Below, piece by piece: positions 42,137 through 51,929 of a DNA stretch of 64,000 bases. Under the pieces are notes generated by a model. It did not search any database. It was not told where the DNA came from and saw only the letters and a list, made by a program, of their open reading frames with translations. Made by a program: the position numbers and the translations under genes. Source of the DNA: Udaeobacter sp025935755 (GTDB taxonomy: Bacteria > Verrucomicrobiota > Verrucomicrobiia > Chthoniobacterales > UBA10450); the NCBI GenBank assembly GCA_036278715.1, contig DASUKN010000061.1, forward strand, positions 65,982-129,981. Reading direction: 5' to 3'. Within the stretch, counting starts at the first letter, position 1. Every line of letters starts with the position of its first letter.

Positions 42137-45022
42137 ATGAAAAAAAAATGCTCCACTCGATCCGCATTCTTTAATCGCCGAATTTTTATCGGCGTTTTTT
42201 TGGCATTAGTTAGTGGCATCCTTGCGCTACTGGCTTTCGGTGTTCGTTTAGATTCGCAAAAGTTTGCGTCTGTTTTCACACAGAAAAGAGGAGGCGCAGG
42301 CGCTCCGATTTTCAAAGCACCCCGGGAACCGCTACAGGGGACATTTCACGATCAGACGGTCGCTAATTACAGAGGTCCGCGTTACAACTCTCGTGCGGTA
42401 AGGGCAGTGCATACCCGGCCACTTCGCCAGTTGCCGATGATTCCTCCGGCACTGGCGCCGCGCCCTGACCTTCCCGAACCGATGCGGCCCAATCCGCCCA
42501 CTGACAGGGCGAACGTTGGCATGACGCAAACCCGTTCAGGTCGAGTCCTCTCGGCGCCGACGCCGACAGGGGTGGTTTTCGATGGTGTTGGTGTGGGTCT
42601 TGGCGCATTCGTCCCTGGAAGCAATCCTCCGGACACGAACGGGCGAGTCGGCGCGAAACAGTATGTCCAGTGGAACAACACCAGTTTCGCTGTTTTCGAT
42701 AAAACCACTGGTGAAGTGCTTTTCGGACCGGCTGCTGGCAATACACTTTTTCAATCGCTCGGCGGAGCTTGTGCAGTTCACAACGATGGGGACCCGGTAG
42801 TCTCGTTCGACATCCTGGCCGGGCGTTGGGTTCTTTCGCAATTTGTTGTTGGCGCGAGCCCCGACTTTTCGCATGAGTGCGTTGCCGTCTCACAAACAGA
42901 GGATGCTACTGGAGCGTATTACCTTTACGATTTCGTAACCGACTCCCAGAATTTCGTCGATTATACCAAGCTCGCCGTCTGGCCGGACGGATATTATATG
43001 AGCGGTCATATCTTCAACGCTTCTGGCACGGCGTTTCTTCAGGGAAGAATCTTCGTTTTTGAACGCGACAAAATGCTGGCAGGTCTCCCAGCCCGCCAGC
43101 TGCAGGCTGACCTGAAAAAATATGGGAACAAACCGCAATTCGGATTTCTTCCCGCGGATCTCGATAGCTTAACTCCGCCTCCGGCCGGGGAAGCTGAGTT
43201 CGTGATTGGTCCGCATCCGACCACTAAAAATAAGCTGGCGTCGACACGAGTAGCAGTTACGTGGGGCGCTGCGCCGAAAATTCGTTTAACCGAAAGTTTC
43301 ATTCAGGAGAGCTGGGATACCGCGCCGTGTGTCAGCGATACTGATCTGGGCGATCATCGTGATTGCGTGCCAGAGCCCGCTCCGGCGACGCCGACGGATT
43401 ACCTTGACAGCCTCGACTTCCACCTGATGCATCGGCTGGCGTATCGTAACTTTGGCGGCAATCCTGTGCAGGAATCCCTTGTAGCGAACGTCACAGTTAC
43501 AGGCAAAAACAGCCAACCCAAGCATGGAGCGATCCGTTGGTATGAATTCAGAAACGCAGGCGGCTCGACGACCATGCCCACTGTTTTCCAGGCGAGCACG
43601 TATGATCCCGACAACAACTATCGCTGGATGGGATCGATCGCGATGGACAAAGAACACAACATCGCGCTGGGCTACAGCAAATCGAGTTTAACTGTAAAAC
43701 CCTCGATATTCATCACTGGGCGTCTCGGCAACGACCCTCTTAATACGCTGGGTGCTGAGAGCGAAGTCAGGGCCGGGGGTGGCGTGCAAGTCGCTGGTGG
43801 AAACCGCTGGGGTGATTACAGCGCTATGAGCCTCGACCCGGTCAACCAGTGCACGTTTTACTACACAAACGAGTACTTACAGACCGATGGTAATTTTAAT
43901 TGGTCTACGCTGGTGGCAGCTTACAGGTTTAACGCCTGTTCTGATGCACCTGCGTGGGGAACACTAACTGGAACGGTTGTTTCGTCACCAACCAACACGC
44001 CGCTTTCGGGTGTTGTGGTTACTTTGAACAACGGATATGCAGGCGCCACCAACGCGGACGGCGTGTATTCGTTTTTGGTGCCACCCGGCAACTACACTGC
44101 GAACGCTGCCGACGCAGATCGCAACTGCACGAGCGGTTCGCCTGCGAATCAACCTGTGACCATCACCAGTGATGGCGAGACGCACCAGAACTTCACAATG
44201 GTAGGAACTTCAAACCTCCAGGAGGAAGACGTGGCCATCAGCGGTAATGGCGTGATTCACCGGAATGATTGCAAAAATCTGAATATTACGCTGAAGAACA
44301 ACGGTTGCGCTGATGCGACGGGAATCTCTGCGACGCTAACCACAAACACTGAGGGTGCACATGTCATACAGGGAAACTCAAATTATCCTGACATGCCTAT
44401 TGACCAACAGGGCGAGAATGTGACGCCGTTCGAAATTCAGACTGACGCCAATTTCGCCTGCGGAACGGAGATTGAGTTTGACCTGAACCTCACGTTCCCG
44501 AATGGAAGCAAGACTGTTCACATCAGCGTACCAACGTGCGGGGGCGGCGCGGACCAGACATTTGGCCCGGACGTTCTCGACGCGAATGATCCAACCCAGG
44601 CCGATCGGCTTGGACGTGATGGTCAGCCGAGCAGCTGCAGTGGAAAGGGTTGCCCGGGCGGTGGCTTCCCTGGAACGAAATTGTTTCAGACATTCAACTT
44701 CACAAACAATAGCGCTTCTGCTGCATGCTTCACTGTCACGATCAATGCTGCACTTGGAGGCGCTGGTGACCTCGAGAGCGCGGCATATCTCGGAACGTAC
44801 GATCCGACAAACCTCTGCCTGAACTATTTGGGCGACACCGGAATAGTAGGTTTGGGCACAACAGTCCCGAACGTGTCCTATTCCTTTGTCGTGCCACCTC
44901 ATGCGCCATTTGTCATCGTGGTAAACACGACGGGCACTATTAGCGCGTCATCGGTGTTCAGTGGCACGGTTTCCGGCTTCATTGACGATTCGGCCGGAAG
45001 TGGCCCGTGCCCGGCACATTAG
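42137..45022 (+). CDS. Large secreted protein with a carboxypeptidase-regulatory-like domain
   Basis: 961 residues. It has an N-terminal membrane segment or signal anchor (FIGVFLALVSGILALLAFGV). The first 600 residues are a domain I cannot name, with GVGLGAFVPGSNPPDTNGRVG, VSFDILAGRWVLSQFVV and NRWGDYSAMSLDPVN; these resemble repeated-blade sugar- or protein-binding surface proteins. Residues about 606-690 are a CarboxypepD_reg domain (GTLTGTVVSSPTNTPLSGVVV, FLVPPGNYTANA). Then come two beta-sandwich-like parts with several cysteine pairs. Probably exported to the surface; function unknown. Confidence 0.8.
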   Translation: MKKKCSTRSAFFNRRIFIGVFLALVSGILALLAFGVRLDSQKFASVFTQKRGGAGAPIFKAPREPLQGTFHDQTVANYRGPRYNSRAVRAVHTRPLRQLPMIPPALAPRPDLPEPMRPNPPTDRANVGMTQTRSGRVLSAPTPTGVVFDGVGVGLGAFVPGSNPPDTNGRVGAKQYVQWNNTSFAVFDKTTGEVLFGPAAGNTLFQSLGGACAVHNDGDPVVSFDILAGRWVLSQFVVGASPDFSHECVAVSQTEDATGAYYLYDFVTDSQNFVDYTKLAVWPDGYYMSGHIFNASGTAFLQGRIFVFERDKMLAGLPARQLQADLKKYGNKPQFGFLPADLDSLTPPPAGEAEFVIGPHPTTKNKLASTRVAVTWGAAPKIRLTESFIQESWDTAPCVSDTDLGDHRDCVPEPAPATPTDYLDSLDFHLMHRLAYRNFGGNPVQESLVANVTVTGKNSQPKHGAIRWYEFRNAGGSTTMPTVFQASTYDPDNNYRWMGSIAMDKEHNIALGYSKSSLTVKPSIFITGRLGNDPLNTLGAESEVRAGGGVQVAGGNRWGDYSAMSLDPVNQCTFYYTNEYLQTDGNFNWSTLVAAYRFNACSDAPAWGTLTGTVVSSPTNTPLSGVVVTLNNGYAGATNADGVYSFLVPPGNYTANAADADRNCTSGSPANQPVTITSDGETHQNFTMVGTSNLQEEDVAISGNGVIHRNDCKNLNITLKNNGCADATGISATLTTNTEGAHVIQGNSNYPDMPIDQQGENVTPFEIQTDANFACGTEIEFDLNLTFPNGSKTVHISVPTCGGGADQTFGPDVLDANDPTQADRLGRDGQPSSCSGKGCPGGGFPGTKLFQTFNFTNNSASAACFTVTINAALGGAGDLESAAYLGTYDPTNLCLNYLGDTGIVGLGTTVPNVSYSFVVPPHAPFVIVVNTTGTISASSVFSGTVSGFIDDSAGSGPCPAH

Positions 45023-45053
45023 GTCGCGGGAACAAGTTCACTTTGCGGGGGGA

Positions 45054-45090
45054 GTCTCTGCGCGGCTCGATCTTCGAGCCGCGTAGAGAC
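45054..45090. repeat. 17-bp-stem hairpin after the secreted protein gene
   Basis: GTCTCTGCGCGGCTCGA (45054-45070) pairs with TCGAGCCGCGTAGAGAC (45074-45090) with one G-T pair and a 3-base loop. It starts 32 bases after the stop. It lacks a U run, so it is more likely a dispersed palindrome than a true terminator, although it may stabilise the transcript end. Confidence 0.8.
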
Positions 45091-45322
45091 GGGCTTTCGC
45101 CGAAGCCTGCGTGCAGCGTGGCCGCCGGGAAACGAATGAGGCAGCACTGGTGCGTAATCTACGATGTGACGGGTCTCTCGATCGAAAATAGCGGTGCCTG
45201 AACGTTCCATCTTTTGTCAAATCCCTCGCGTTGCCGGGAATGACCGCATGTCGCTTCGATAACATCATACCGGAATCGTTACCGCCATTTGCCGTGGCGA
45301 CTACGTTTACACATCTGACATT
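45091..45322. other. Spacer with repeat-like words
   Basis: After the hairpin there is ggctttcgccgaagcc (hairpin, about 45092-45107), and at 45217-45246 'gtcaaatccctcgcgttgcc' with 'gggaatgac', a likely dispersed repeat. No gene is seen. Confidence 0.45.
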
Positions 45323-46207
45323 ATGTCGGTTGGCATCGATGTATCAGAACTGAAAGTTGGAGCGATAATCAACACGTCAAGTGGCGGCTGCGACTCCGGC
45401 TCCGAGGCGGAAATGCTTCACATCCTCAAAAGCGCAGGCGTGAACAATTGTAAGACATGGTGTGGAGAGTCGCGCCAAATCGAGCGCGCGTTTGCGGAAG
45501 CAGTAGCCGAAAAACCCGGAATCCTTGCAGTCCTCGGCGGAGACGGCACCATCCGCACTGCTGCCGAAGCGTGCACGGGAACTGATACGTATCTCCTGCC
45601 GCTTCCGGGTGGGACGTTGAACATGCTTCCTCGGGCGCTGTATGGCGACTTGTCATGGCAGGAGGCGCTCAAAAGCACACTCGCGGCGCCTTCGAAAAAG
45701 GCGCTTTCGGCAGGTCGCATTGGAGACGAATTATTTTTCGTTGCTGCTGTCATCGGTGCGCCCGGTTTGTGGATGGAAGCGCGTGAATCCATACGCGAAC
45801 GGGAGTTCGGTGATGCCGTTGAAAAAAGCGCCGTCGCTTTACGAGCAATGTTCGAAACAAAAATTCGGTATTCCATCTCATCTCAGGCGTGTGGAGAAGC
45901 TGATGTCATTGCCGTGATCTGTCCGCTTGTTTCAGAGGAAATGTCGGATTCCGAGCAAGCATTGGAGGCGGCAGCGATCGAAGTGGAGAACGCCCGCAAA
46001 TTAGTCGGGCTGGCAACAGCGGCTGCCTTCGGACGGTGGCGTGACAATGAAAGCGTGACGCTCACCAAAACGCATAACGTCGTTGTGCAATCAGACACAG
46101 ATATCCCCATTTTCCTCGATGGAGAAAGGGTGCAAACGGGTAAGACCGCAGACATTACTTTCGTGCCACGCGCAGTGAATGTCGTTGTCCCTAAGTCAAA
46201 TCTCTAA
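45323..46207 (+). CDS. Diacylglycerol kinase-like lipid kinase
   Basis: 294 residues of the DGK catalytic (YegS/BmrU) family. The start is LKVGAIINTSSGGCDSGSE, the nucleotide-binding loop is LAVLGGDGTIRTAAEAC near residue 75, and the substrate-site motif is LPLPGGTLNMLPRALYGD. Such kinases phosphorylate diacylglycerol, sphingosine-like or other lipids using ATP. The substrate is not known. It has no lipid genes nearby. Confidence 0.88.
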   Translation: MSVGIDVSELKVGAIINTSSGGCDSGSEAEMLHILKSAGVNNCKTWCGESRQIERAFAEAVAEKPGILAVLGGDGTIRTAAEACTGTDTYLLPLPGGTLNMLPRALYGDLSWQEALKSTLAAPSKKALSAGRIGDELFFVAAVIGAPGLWMEARESIREREFGDAVEKSAVALRAMFETKIRYSISSQACGEADVIAVICPLVSEEMSDSEQALEAAAIEVENARKLVGLATAAAFGRWRDNESVTLTKTHNVVVQSDTDIPIFLDGERVQTGKTADITFVPRAVNVVVPKSNL

Positions 46208-46320
46208 GAGAAGAATTTAGGTGGACACAACGGTTTCGGTGCAACCTCTCGCAGCGCGACATCCGTATTCACTGAACAAGTCGCGGGATAACATCGGACC
46301 GGACCGATGGCACCGGAACG

Positions 46321-47784
46321 ATGAAATTTTTAGTGGGCAATCTCTGGGTACTTGTCGCTGGGCTGATTGCCAGTTCGACGCAGGCACAGGTAAACGTCAC
46401 GCAGGAGCACAAACATCTTTCTCGTGATGGGCTCTATATCGATTCAGCTTTCACGCAAACAACGGCCGCAAATCTGCGGCGGGATGTGAACTTCAACGGG
46501 ACGATTTCAGGCAGCGTCTACGCCCAACCGCTCTACATCGAGAACGGACCGGGGGGTGCAGCGATGGTTATTGTAGCCACCGAGACGAATCACGTGTATG
46601 CACTCAACGCGCGCACCGGCCAGGTAATTTGGCAACGTTATGTCGGCGCGCCTGTGACTTCCGGTCTGCCATGCGGCAACATCAATCCGCTCGGAATTAC
46701 GGGTACGCCAGTTCTCGATGTGGGGACGCGATCGTTGTTCTTCGATGCGATGGTCGCGGGGCCGACAATCAAGCATTTAATTTTTTCACTAAACGTGGAC
46801 ACCGGCGCGACCCGTTCCGGCTGGCCGGTGGATGTGAACGCGAAAGCCAGGTACAACGGCTTAACTTTTACTTCATCCATCCAAAACCAGCGGGGCGCGC
46901 TTGCATTGGTGAACGGCGTGCTGTACGTGCCCTACTCGGGGCATTTCGGCGACTGTGGCAGCTACCGGGGCTGGGTTGTTGGCGTGCCAATCAACAACCC
47001 TGCGACGGTGACCGCGTGGGCAACCAGCGCTGTTGGTGGCGGAATTTGGGGCCACGGTGGCATTGCGAGCGGTGGCACCAACATGTTTGTGGTCACAGGG
47101 AATACATTCCAGACTGGCGGACAGTGGGGCGGCGGCGAAGCAGTAATTCGTTTGCACCCTGGGCCCGTCTTCAGCGGAAATCCGATCGATTACTGGGCGC
47201 CGACCAACTGGTTCGCACTCGATAACGGAGACACCGATCTGGGGGGCTGTGGCCCAGTGCTCATCACTGTGAATGGGGCGACGCCATCGCAACTGGTGCT
47301 TGCCTTAGGCAAAGACGGCAAAGCATATTTGCTTAATCGAAACAATCTTGGCGGAATACGCGCCCCCGTTTCATCAGCGCAAGTTGCCACTTCGATTCGT
47401 GGTCAAGCGGCTGCTACTTATCGCACCAGGCTGGGAACATATTTTGTTTTCCGTGCCACCAGCGGCGCGATTTGCGCTTACAAGGTTACTGCCACAAATC
47501 CGCCGACGATAATTCCGGCATGGAGTGTTTCGCAGAACGGTCAGGGTTCGCCCTGGGTTACAGCGACCAATGGCACCGATAACGTGATCGTGTGGACAGC
47601 AAACTCGGGAAACGGTGATCAACGGCTGCGTGGATTTGACGGCGATTCCGGGGCGATCGTTTATGCCGGCGGCGGGCCTAACGAGCTAATGAGCGCCACC
47701 AGCAAATGGAACACGGGCATCGTCGCCCGCGGCCGAATGTATTTCGCCGGGGCAAACAAAGTGTACGCCTTTAGCCTCCGATAA
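46321..47784 (+). CDS. Secreted PQQ-like beta-propeller protein
   Basis: 487 residues with a signal peptide (FLVGNLWVLVAGLIASSTQAQ). It shows repeating beta-propeller blades, for example GAAMVIVATETNHVYALNARTGQVIWQRYVG and ALGKDGKAYLLNRNNLGG, and near the end RMYFAGANKVYAFSL. The blades are of the PQQ-like (BamB-like) type, but no quinone-binding dehydrogenase residues are evident. It probably binds proteins or acts in the envelope. It lies tail to tail with glgB. Confidence 0.85.
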   Translation: MKFLVGNLWVLVAGLIASSTQAQVNVTQEHKHLSRDGLYIDSAFTQTTAANLRRDVNFNGTISGSVYAQPLYIENGPGGAAMVIVATETNHVYALNARTGQVIWQRYVGAPVTSGLPCGNINPLGITGTPVLDVGTRSLFFDAMVAGPTIKHLIFSLNVDTGATRSGWPVDVNAKARYNGLTFTSSIQNQRGALALVNGVLYVPYSGHFGDCGSYRGWVVGVPINNPATVTAWATSAVGGGIWGHGGIASGGTNMFVVTGNTFQTGGQWGGGEAVIRLHPGPVFSGNPIDYWAPTNWFALDNGDTDLGGCGPVLITVNGATPSQLVLALGKDGKAYLLNRNNLGGIRAPVSSAQVATSIRGQAAATYRTRLGTYFVFRATSGAICAYKVTATNPPTIIPAWSVSQNGQGSPWVTATNGTDNVIVWTANSGNGDQRLRGFDGDSGAIVYAGGGPNELMSATSKWNTGIVARGRMYFAGANKVYAFSLR

Positions 47785-47822
47785 ATCGGCGAACGTCTCT
47801 GCTGTTCGGCTGGCCTAACGAT

Positions 47823-50024
47823 TTACTTTTCCAGCTTTAAGGCCACTGTTGCCAACGGCGGCAAATGAATCAGAATCGAATGTTCGCGGCCCATCCATTC
47901 GGAGGCTTCGCTCTGAACGCCGCCAAGGTTTCCTACATTGCTACCGCCGTACGTTTCGGCGTCGCTGTTGATCAGCTCACGATAAAAACCGGGTTCGGGA
48001 ACGCCTAACCGGTAGTTGTAACGCACCACAGGGGTGGCGTTCACAATGAAAACCACGATATCGCCGTCTCGAGATTTTCGCAGAAAAGAGACCACGCTGT
48101 TATCGGCATCATGGAAATCGATCCAGTCGAACCCGTCGTAAGTGTTGTCTAGTTGCCAAAACGCCGGCTCTTGCTTGTAGGTGTAATTCAAATGTTGGAC
48201 CAACCGGCGAAGCCCGTCATTGCGTGGCAACTCTAGCAGTTCCCAGTCGAGCTGCGTGTCGTGATTCCATTCATTGGATTGGCCGAACTCACCTCCCATG
48301 AAGACCAACTTTTTTCCAGGGTGCCCGTACATCCATGCCAAAAACATCCGGAGATTGGCAAACTTCTGCCATTCGTCTCCCGGCATTTTGGATAGCAACG
48401 AGCGCTTGCCGTACACGATTTCGTCGTGGCTGAGTACGAGGATAAAGTTCTCATGGAACGCGTAGAGCAGTGAGAAGGTGATGTTACCGTGGTGGTACCG
48501 CCGATAAACCGGATCAATGCTCATGTAGTGCAGGAAATCGTGCATCCAGCCCATGTTCCATTTGAACCCGAAGCCCAGCCCGCCGAGGTAAGTGGGCCGT
48601 GTCACACCAGGCCACGCGGTTGATTCCTCGGCAATGGTAATGATCCCGGGGAAACTCTCGTAACAGACTTCGTTAAACCGTTTCAAGAAATAGATCGCGT
48701 CGAGATTCTCGCGGCCGCCGTGAATATTCGGGACCCATTGCCCGGGCTTTCGCGAATAATCGAGATAAAGCATTGAAGCAACGGCATCGACGCGAAGACC
48801 GTCGATGTGATATTTGTCGAGCCAGAAGAGCGCATTACCGATGAGAAAATTTCGCACTTCATTGCGTCCGTAATTAAAAATCAAGGTGCCCCAATCCTGG
48901 TGCTCGCCCTGGCGAGGATCCATGTGCTCAAAAAGATGAGTGCCATCGAATTCAGCCAGAGCATGTGCGTCTTTTGGAAAATGCGCCGGCACCCAATCCA
49001 TGATCACGCCGATTCCCGCTTGATGACATTTGTCTATGAAGTGACGGAAATCGTCAGGCGGACCAAACCGGCTTGTAGGCGCGTAATAATTTGTGACCTG
49101 GTATCCCCACGAGCCTTCAAACGGATGTTCGGCCACCGGTAACAACTCGATGTGTGTGTAACCCATCTCCAACACGTACGGCAGCAGCGTGTCGGCGAGT
49201 TCAAGATAAGTCAGCTGTTGATTGTCTTCTTTCCTGCGCCATGACCCGAGATGCACCTCGTAAGTGCTAATCGGGCTTTGCGGCCAATTCATTTTTTGGC
49301 GCGCTTCCATCCATTCGGCGTCGCTCCATGTATAACGCTCCAGGTCATAGACGAGCGATGCCGTCGATTTCCCATGCTGACTGAAAAACGCGAACGGATC
49401 GCTCTTCAAGAGTACCGCGCCAGTCTGGGTGCGGATTTCGAACTTGTAGTGCGCACCCTGCTTGAGATTTGGCAGAAACAATTCCCAGACACCTGCGCTT
49501 AACAATTTGCGCATCGGGCTTACGCGGCCATCCCAGTTGTTGAAGTCGCCTACCACACTGACGCGCTGTGCGTTTGGAGCCCAAACGGCAAAGTAAACGC
49601 CACTGGCGTCACCGATTGTCCGCAAATGCGCGCCAAATTTTTCATAAATTTTCCAATGTTGTCCTTCACTGAAGAGATGCAGGTCGATGTCGCCCAGGAT
49701 CGGGCCGAACTGATAAGGGTCCCGCATAAGCTCCTCTGAGCCGTCTCGTTTTCGAATGCGGAGAGAGTATGGAATTTCGCGCTCTGCCCCGGGAACTGTG
49801 GCGCAAAAAAAGCCTTCCTCATCGATTCGTTCCGCGAGGATTGGTTTGTCCGGTTCTCGATCTAGCACGATCTCGATCGCACGCGCATCCGGACAAAAGA
49901 CTCGAATCTCGACGTCATCCCCAACCTTGTGCGGACCTAACACACTGAAAGGATCAGAATGCAGCCCTGTGACAAATCTGCGGACCTCGTCCCTCGGGAC
50001 GCCAGCAATCTCAAATGTTTTCAT
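47823..50024 (-). CDS. glgB: 1,4-alpha-glucan branching enzyme
   Basis: A 733-residue GH13 enzyme that adds alpha-1,6 branches to glycogen. It has an N-terminal CBM48-like module (YFAVWAPNAQRVSVVGDFNNWDGRVSPM), the GH13 barrel with YTHIELLPVAEHPFEGSWGYQVTNYYAPTSRFG, the catalytic Asp in IDGLRVDAVASMLYLDYSR, the catalytic Glu in GIITIAEESTAWP and the third acid in ENFILVLSHDEIVYGKRSLL. The other glycogen genes (glgA, glgC, glgP) are not adjacent. Confidence 0.97.
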   Translation of the reverse strand: MKTFEIAGVPRDEVRRFVTGLHSDPFSVLGPHKVGDDVEIRVFCPDARAIEIVLDREPDKPILAERIDEEGFFCATVPGAEREIPYSLRIRKRDGSEELMRDPYQFGPILGDIDLHLFSEGQHWKIYEKFGAHLRTIGDASGVYFAVWAPNAQRVSVVGDFNNWDGRVSPMRKLLSAGVWELFLPNLKQGAHYKFEIRTQTGAVLLKSDPFAFFSQHGKSTASLVYDLERYTWSDAEWMEARQKMNWPQSPISTYEVHLGSWRRKEDNQQLTYLELADTLLPYVLEMGYTHIELLPVAEHPFEGSWGYQVTNYYAPTSRFGPPDDFRHFIDKCHQAGIGVIMDWVPAHFPKDAHALAEFDGTHLFEHMDPRQGEHQDWGTLIFNYGRNEVRNFLIGNALFWLDKYHIDGLRVDAVASMLYLDYSRKPGQWVPNIHGGRENLDAIYFLKRFNEVCYESFPGIITIAEESTAWPGVTRPTYLGGLGFGFKWNMGWMHDFLHYMSIDPVYRRYHHGNITFSLLYAFHENFILVLSHDEIVYGKRSLLSKMPGDEWQKFANLRMFLAWMYGHPGKKLVFMGGEFGQSNEWNHDTQLDWELLELPRNDGLRRLVQHLNYTYKQEPAFWQLDNTYDGFDWIDFHDADNSVVSFLRKSRDGDIVVFIVNATPVVRYNYRLGVPEPGFYRELINSDAETYGGSNVGNLGGVQSEASEWMGREHSILIHLPPLATVALKLEK

Positions 50025-50160
50025 TATTCAGCGAAAAACATCAGTATGATGTCCAAAGCAAAAACTTACCGCGCCTTGCCTGGTAGCCAAACGTTGTTTG
50101 CAGTCGTGATGAACGACCAACGCATGTAACCCAACTGGGTAAAGACGCGACTTAAACATC

Positions 50161-51174
50161 GTGAGAAGTCTTTGTGTCGCCGCCTGTTGCTTCGCCCTCA
50201 GCTCAATTTTCGCAGCCCCGGTTATTCCAACTGCGCCGGGCACGACCTGGCGCTACAACATGACCGAGGAAATCGGAAAGGGATTGAATGTTTCGAACGT
50301 AAAAGCCGATGCCGATGGCAAGATCCGTCTGCCAGTTTTGTACCGCCTCGACGGGACAGAAGATGTTGACGGGAAAAACCTTTTGAAATTTGAAATGCAT
50401 CGGGGCGGCACGATCACGAATACCGATCTGCTCACCGTAGACGAGCACGGGATTACCTGCTGGGCTCGCGTGAATCTCGATGGCGAATTGGTCAAGTTTA
50501 GTCCGCCGCAGCCGATGATCACTGCTCCACTCAAAAAGGGCACCGCCTGGAACTTTGATGGACACGCTGGCGAATTGAAGGTGCAACAGCATTATGACGT
50601 CATAGGTGAAGAAAGGGTCGATGTGCCCGCCGGAAAATTTCAAGCGTTTAAGATTCATGGCGATCAAACGATGCCCAACCGAATGACCATAGATCGGTGG
50701 TTTGCGCCGGGCGTTGGCATCGTGAAAGACGTCACGACAATGCAGGATGCGAAAGGCGACTTGCTCCAGCGCATTTCGCTTGAATTGGCCGACATGCCCC
50801 AGGTTGTCGAGCGTCCCGAAGTCAAATCGGACATCGCACCCAAAAAGCTTGTGGTAAGTGTTGCAAAAGATCGGTTCGGCAAACCGATCACATCGTTTTC
50901 GGCAAACACGCCGGAAATTTACGCGCGCTGGCAGGGGCAGCGTTTGCGAGAAGGCGCAAATGTGAAAGCGGTGTGGATCGCGGAAAACATTGGCGAAGAT
51001 TTTCCGCAGGACTACAAAATCGATGAAGCGTCTGCTGTGGCTACGAGCCCGACAGCACGCGGCGCATTCACGCTCGCCCGGCCCGAAGATGGATGGATGC
51101 CCGGCGATTACCGTGTCGAATTTTATGTGGACAACGTGCTCGTCGACGCTGTGAAGATGAAAATCGTGCAATGA
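50161..51174 (+). CDS. Secreted protein of unknown function
   Basis: 337 residues with a GTG start and a signal peptide (LCVAACCFALSSIFAAPVIP). The mature part is beta-rich: GTTWRYNMTEEIGKGLN, LKKGTAWNFDGHAGELKVQQHYDVIGEERVDVPAGKFQAFKI, then IDRWFAPGVGIVKDVTT, a pattern often seen in lipid- or surface-binding beta-sandwich proteins of this phylum. The C-terminal 100 residues (YARWQGQRLREGANVKAVWIAENIG) look like a second small sandwich. I do not recognise the family. Confidence 0.75.
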   Translation: MRSLCVAACCFALSSIFAAPVIPTAPGTTWRYNMTEEIGKGLNVSNVKADADGKIRLPVLYRLDGTEDVDGKNLLKFEMHRGGTITNTDLLTVDEHGITCWARVNLDGELVKFSPPQPMITAPLKKGTAWNFDGHAGELKVQQHYDVIGEERVDVPAGKFQAFKIHGDQTMPNRMTIDRWFAPGVGIVKDVTTMQDAKGDLLQRISLELADMPQVVERPEVKSDIAPKKLVVSVAKDRFGKPITSFSANTPEIYARWQGQRLREGANVKAVWIAENIGEDFPQDYKIDEASAVATSPTARGAFTLARPEDGWMPGDYRVEFYVDNVLVDAVKMKIVQ

Positions 51175-51272
51175 TCGTGACGCAGACATCCTGTCTGATC
51201 CCAGCTCACGACTGTCGCCTCTTCAATTTTGTTGAATCCAAAAAGCAGCCAGCTGGCATCATAAGGGAGAAG

Positions 51273-51929
51273 ATGTTTTACATGAAAAAAGTCCTTGTCC
51301 GTTTGATTGCTGCATGTCTCGTGTTGCTTGCCGGATGCCATCTACCCGGTATCCGAGGCAATGGCCGGATCAAAACCGAGGAACGACCAATCACTGCGTT
51401 TACTACCGTAGACGCAAGCGGCGCTTTCCAGATTGAGTGGGCAAACGGATCGCCATCTCTCCGGATTACTACCGATCAAAATCTCCTGCCTTACATTGAG
51501 AGCGACGTTTCAGGCGACACGCTGCGTCTGCGCACCCGGGAACACATTTGGCCTACTCACGGAATCAAAGTTTTCATCTCAAGTCCAACCCGGACAGGTG
51601 GCAACATGCGAGGTGCGGTCAAGTTGACCGTAACGCGCTTGAACGGACCGATCTTTGCATTGGAATCGAAAGGAGCGTCGGAGGTTACTCTTGATGGCAG
51701 CATCGACCGGCTACTCGTCGACATGACCGGCGCCAGCCAGTTAACAGCTGATAAGCTGCAAGCGAAAACAGCTGAAATTTCCACGACCGGCGCGGGCGAC
51801 GCTGATATCGCAGTCTCCGATACCCTGAAAGTTGTGATCACCGGCGCCGGCAAAGTGAGCTATTCTGGTAACCCACCGACGATCAAGAAACAGATCACTG
51901 GAGCCGGCTCAATTCGCCACAAGGACTAG
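51273..51929 (+). CDS. DUF2807 (head GIN domain) lipoprotein
   Basis: 218 residues from the ATG at 51273, which has the Shine-Dalgarno AAGGGAGA just upstream; a second ATG at 51282 is also possible. The lipobox is CLVLLAGC. The mature protein is an auto-transporter-adhesin-like right-handed beta helix: ERPITAFTTVDASGAFQIEW, FALESKGASEVTLDGSIDRLLVDMTGASQLTADKLQAKTAEISTTGAGDADIAV. Such proteins are surface-exposed in Bacteroidetes. Its last codons (GSIRHKD and stop) are also the start of a tandem repeat that extends downstream. Confidence 0.88.
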   Translation: MFYMKKVLVRLIAACLVLLAGCHLPGIRGNGRIKTEERPITAFTTVDASGAFQIEWANGSPSLRITTDQNLLPYIESDVSGDTLRLRTREHIWPTHGIKVFISSPTRTGGNMRGAVKLTVTRLNGPIFALESKGASEVTLDGSIDRLLVDMTGASQLTADKLQAKTAEISTTGAGDADIAVSDTLKVVITGAGKVSYSGNPPTIKKQITGAGSIRHKD

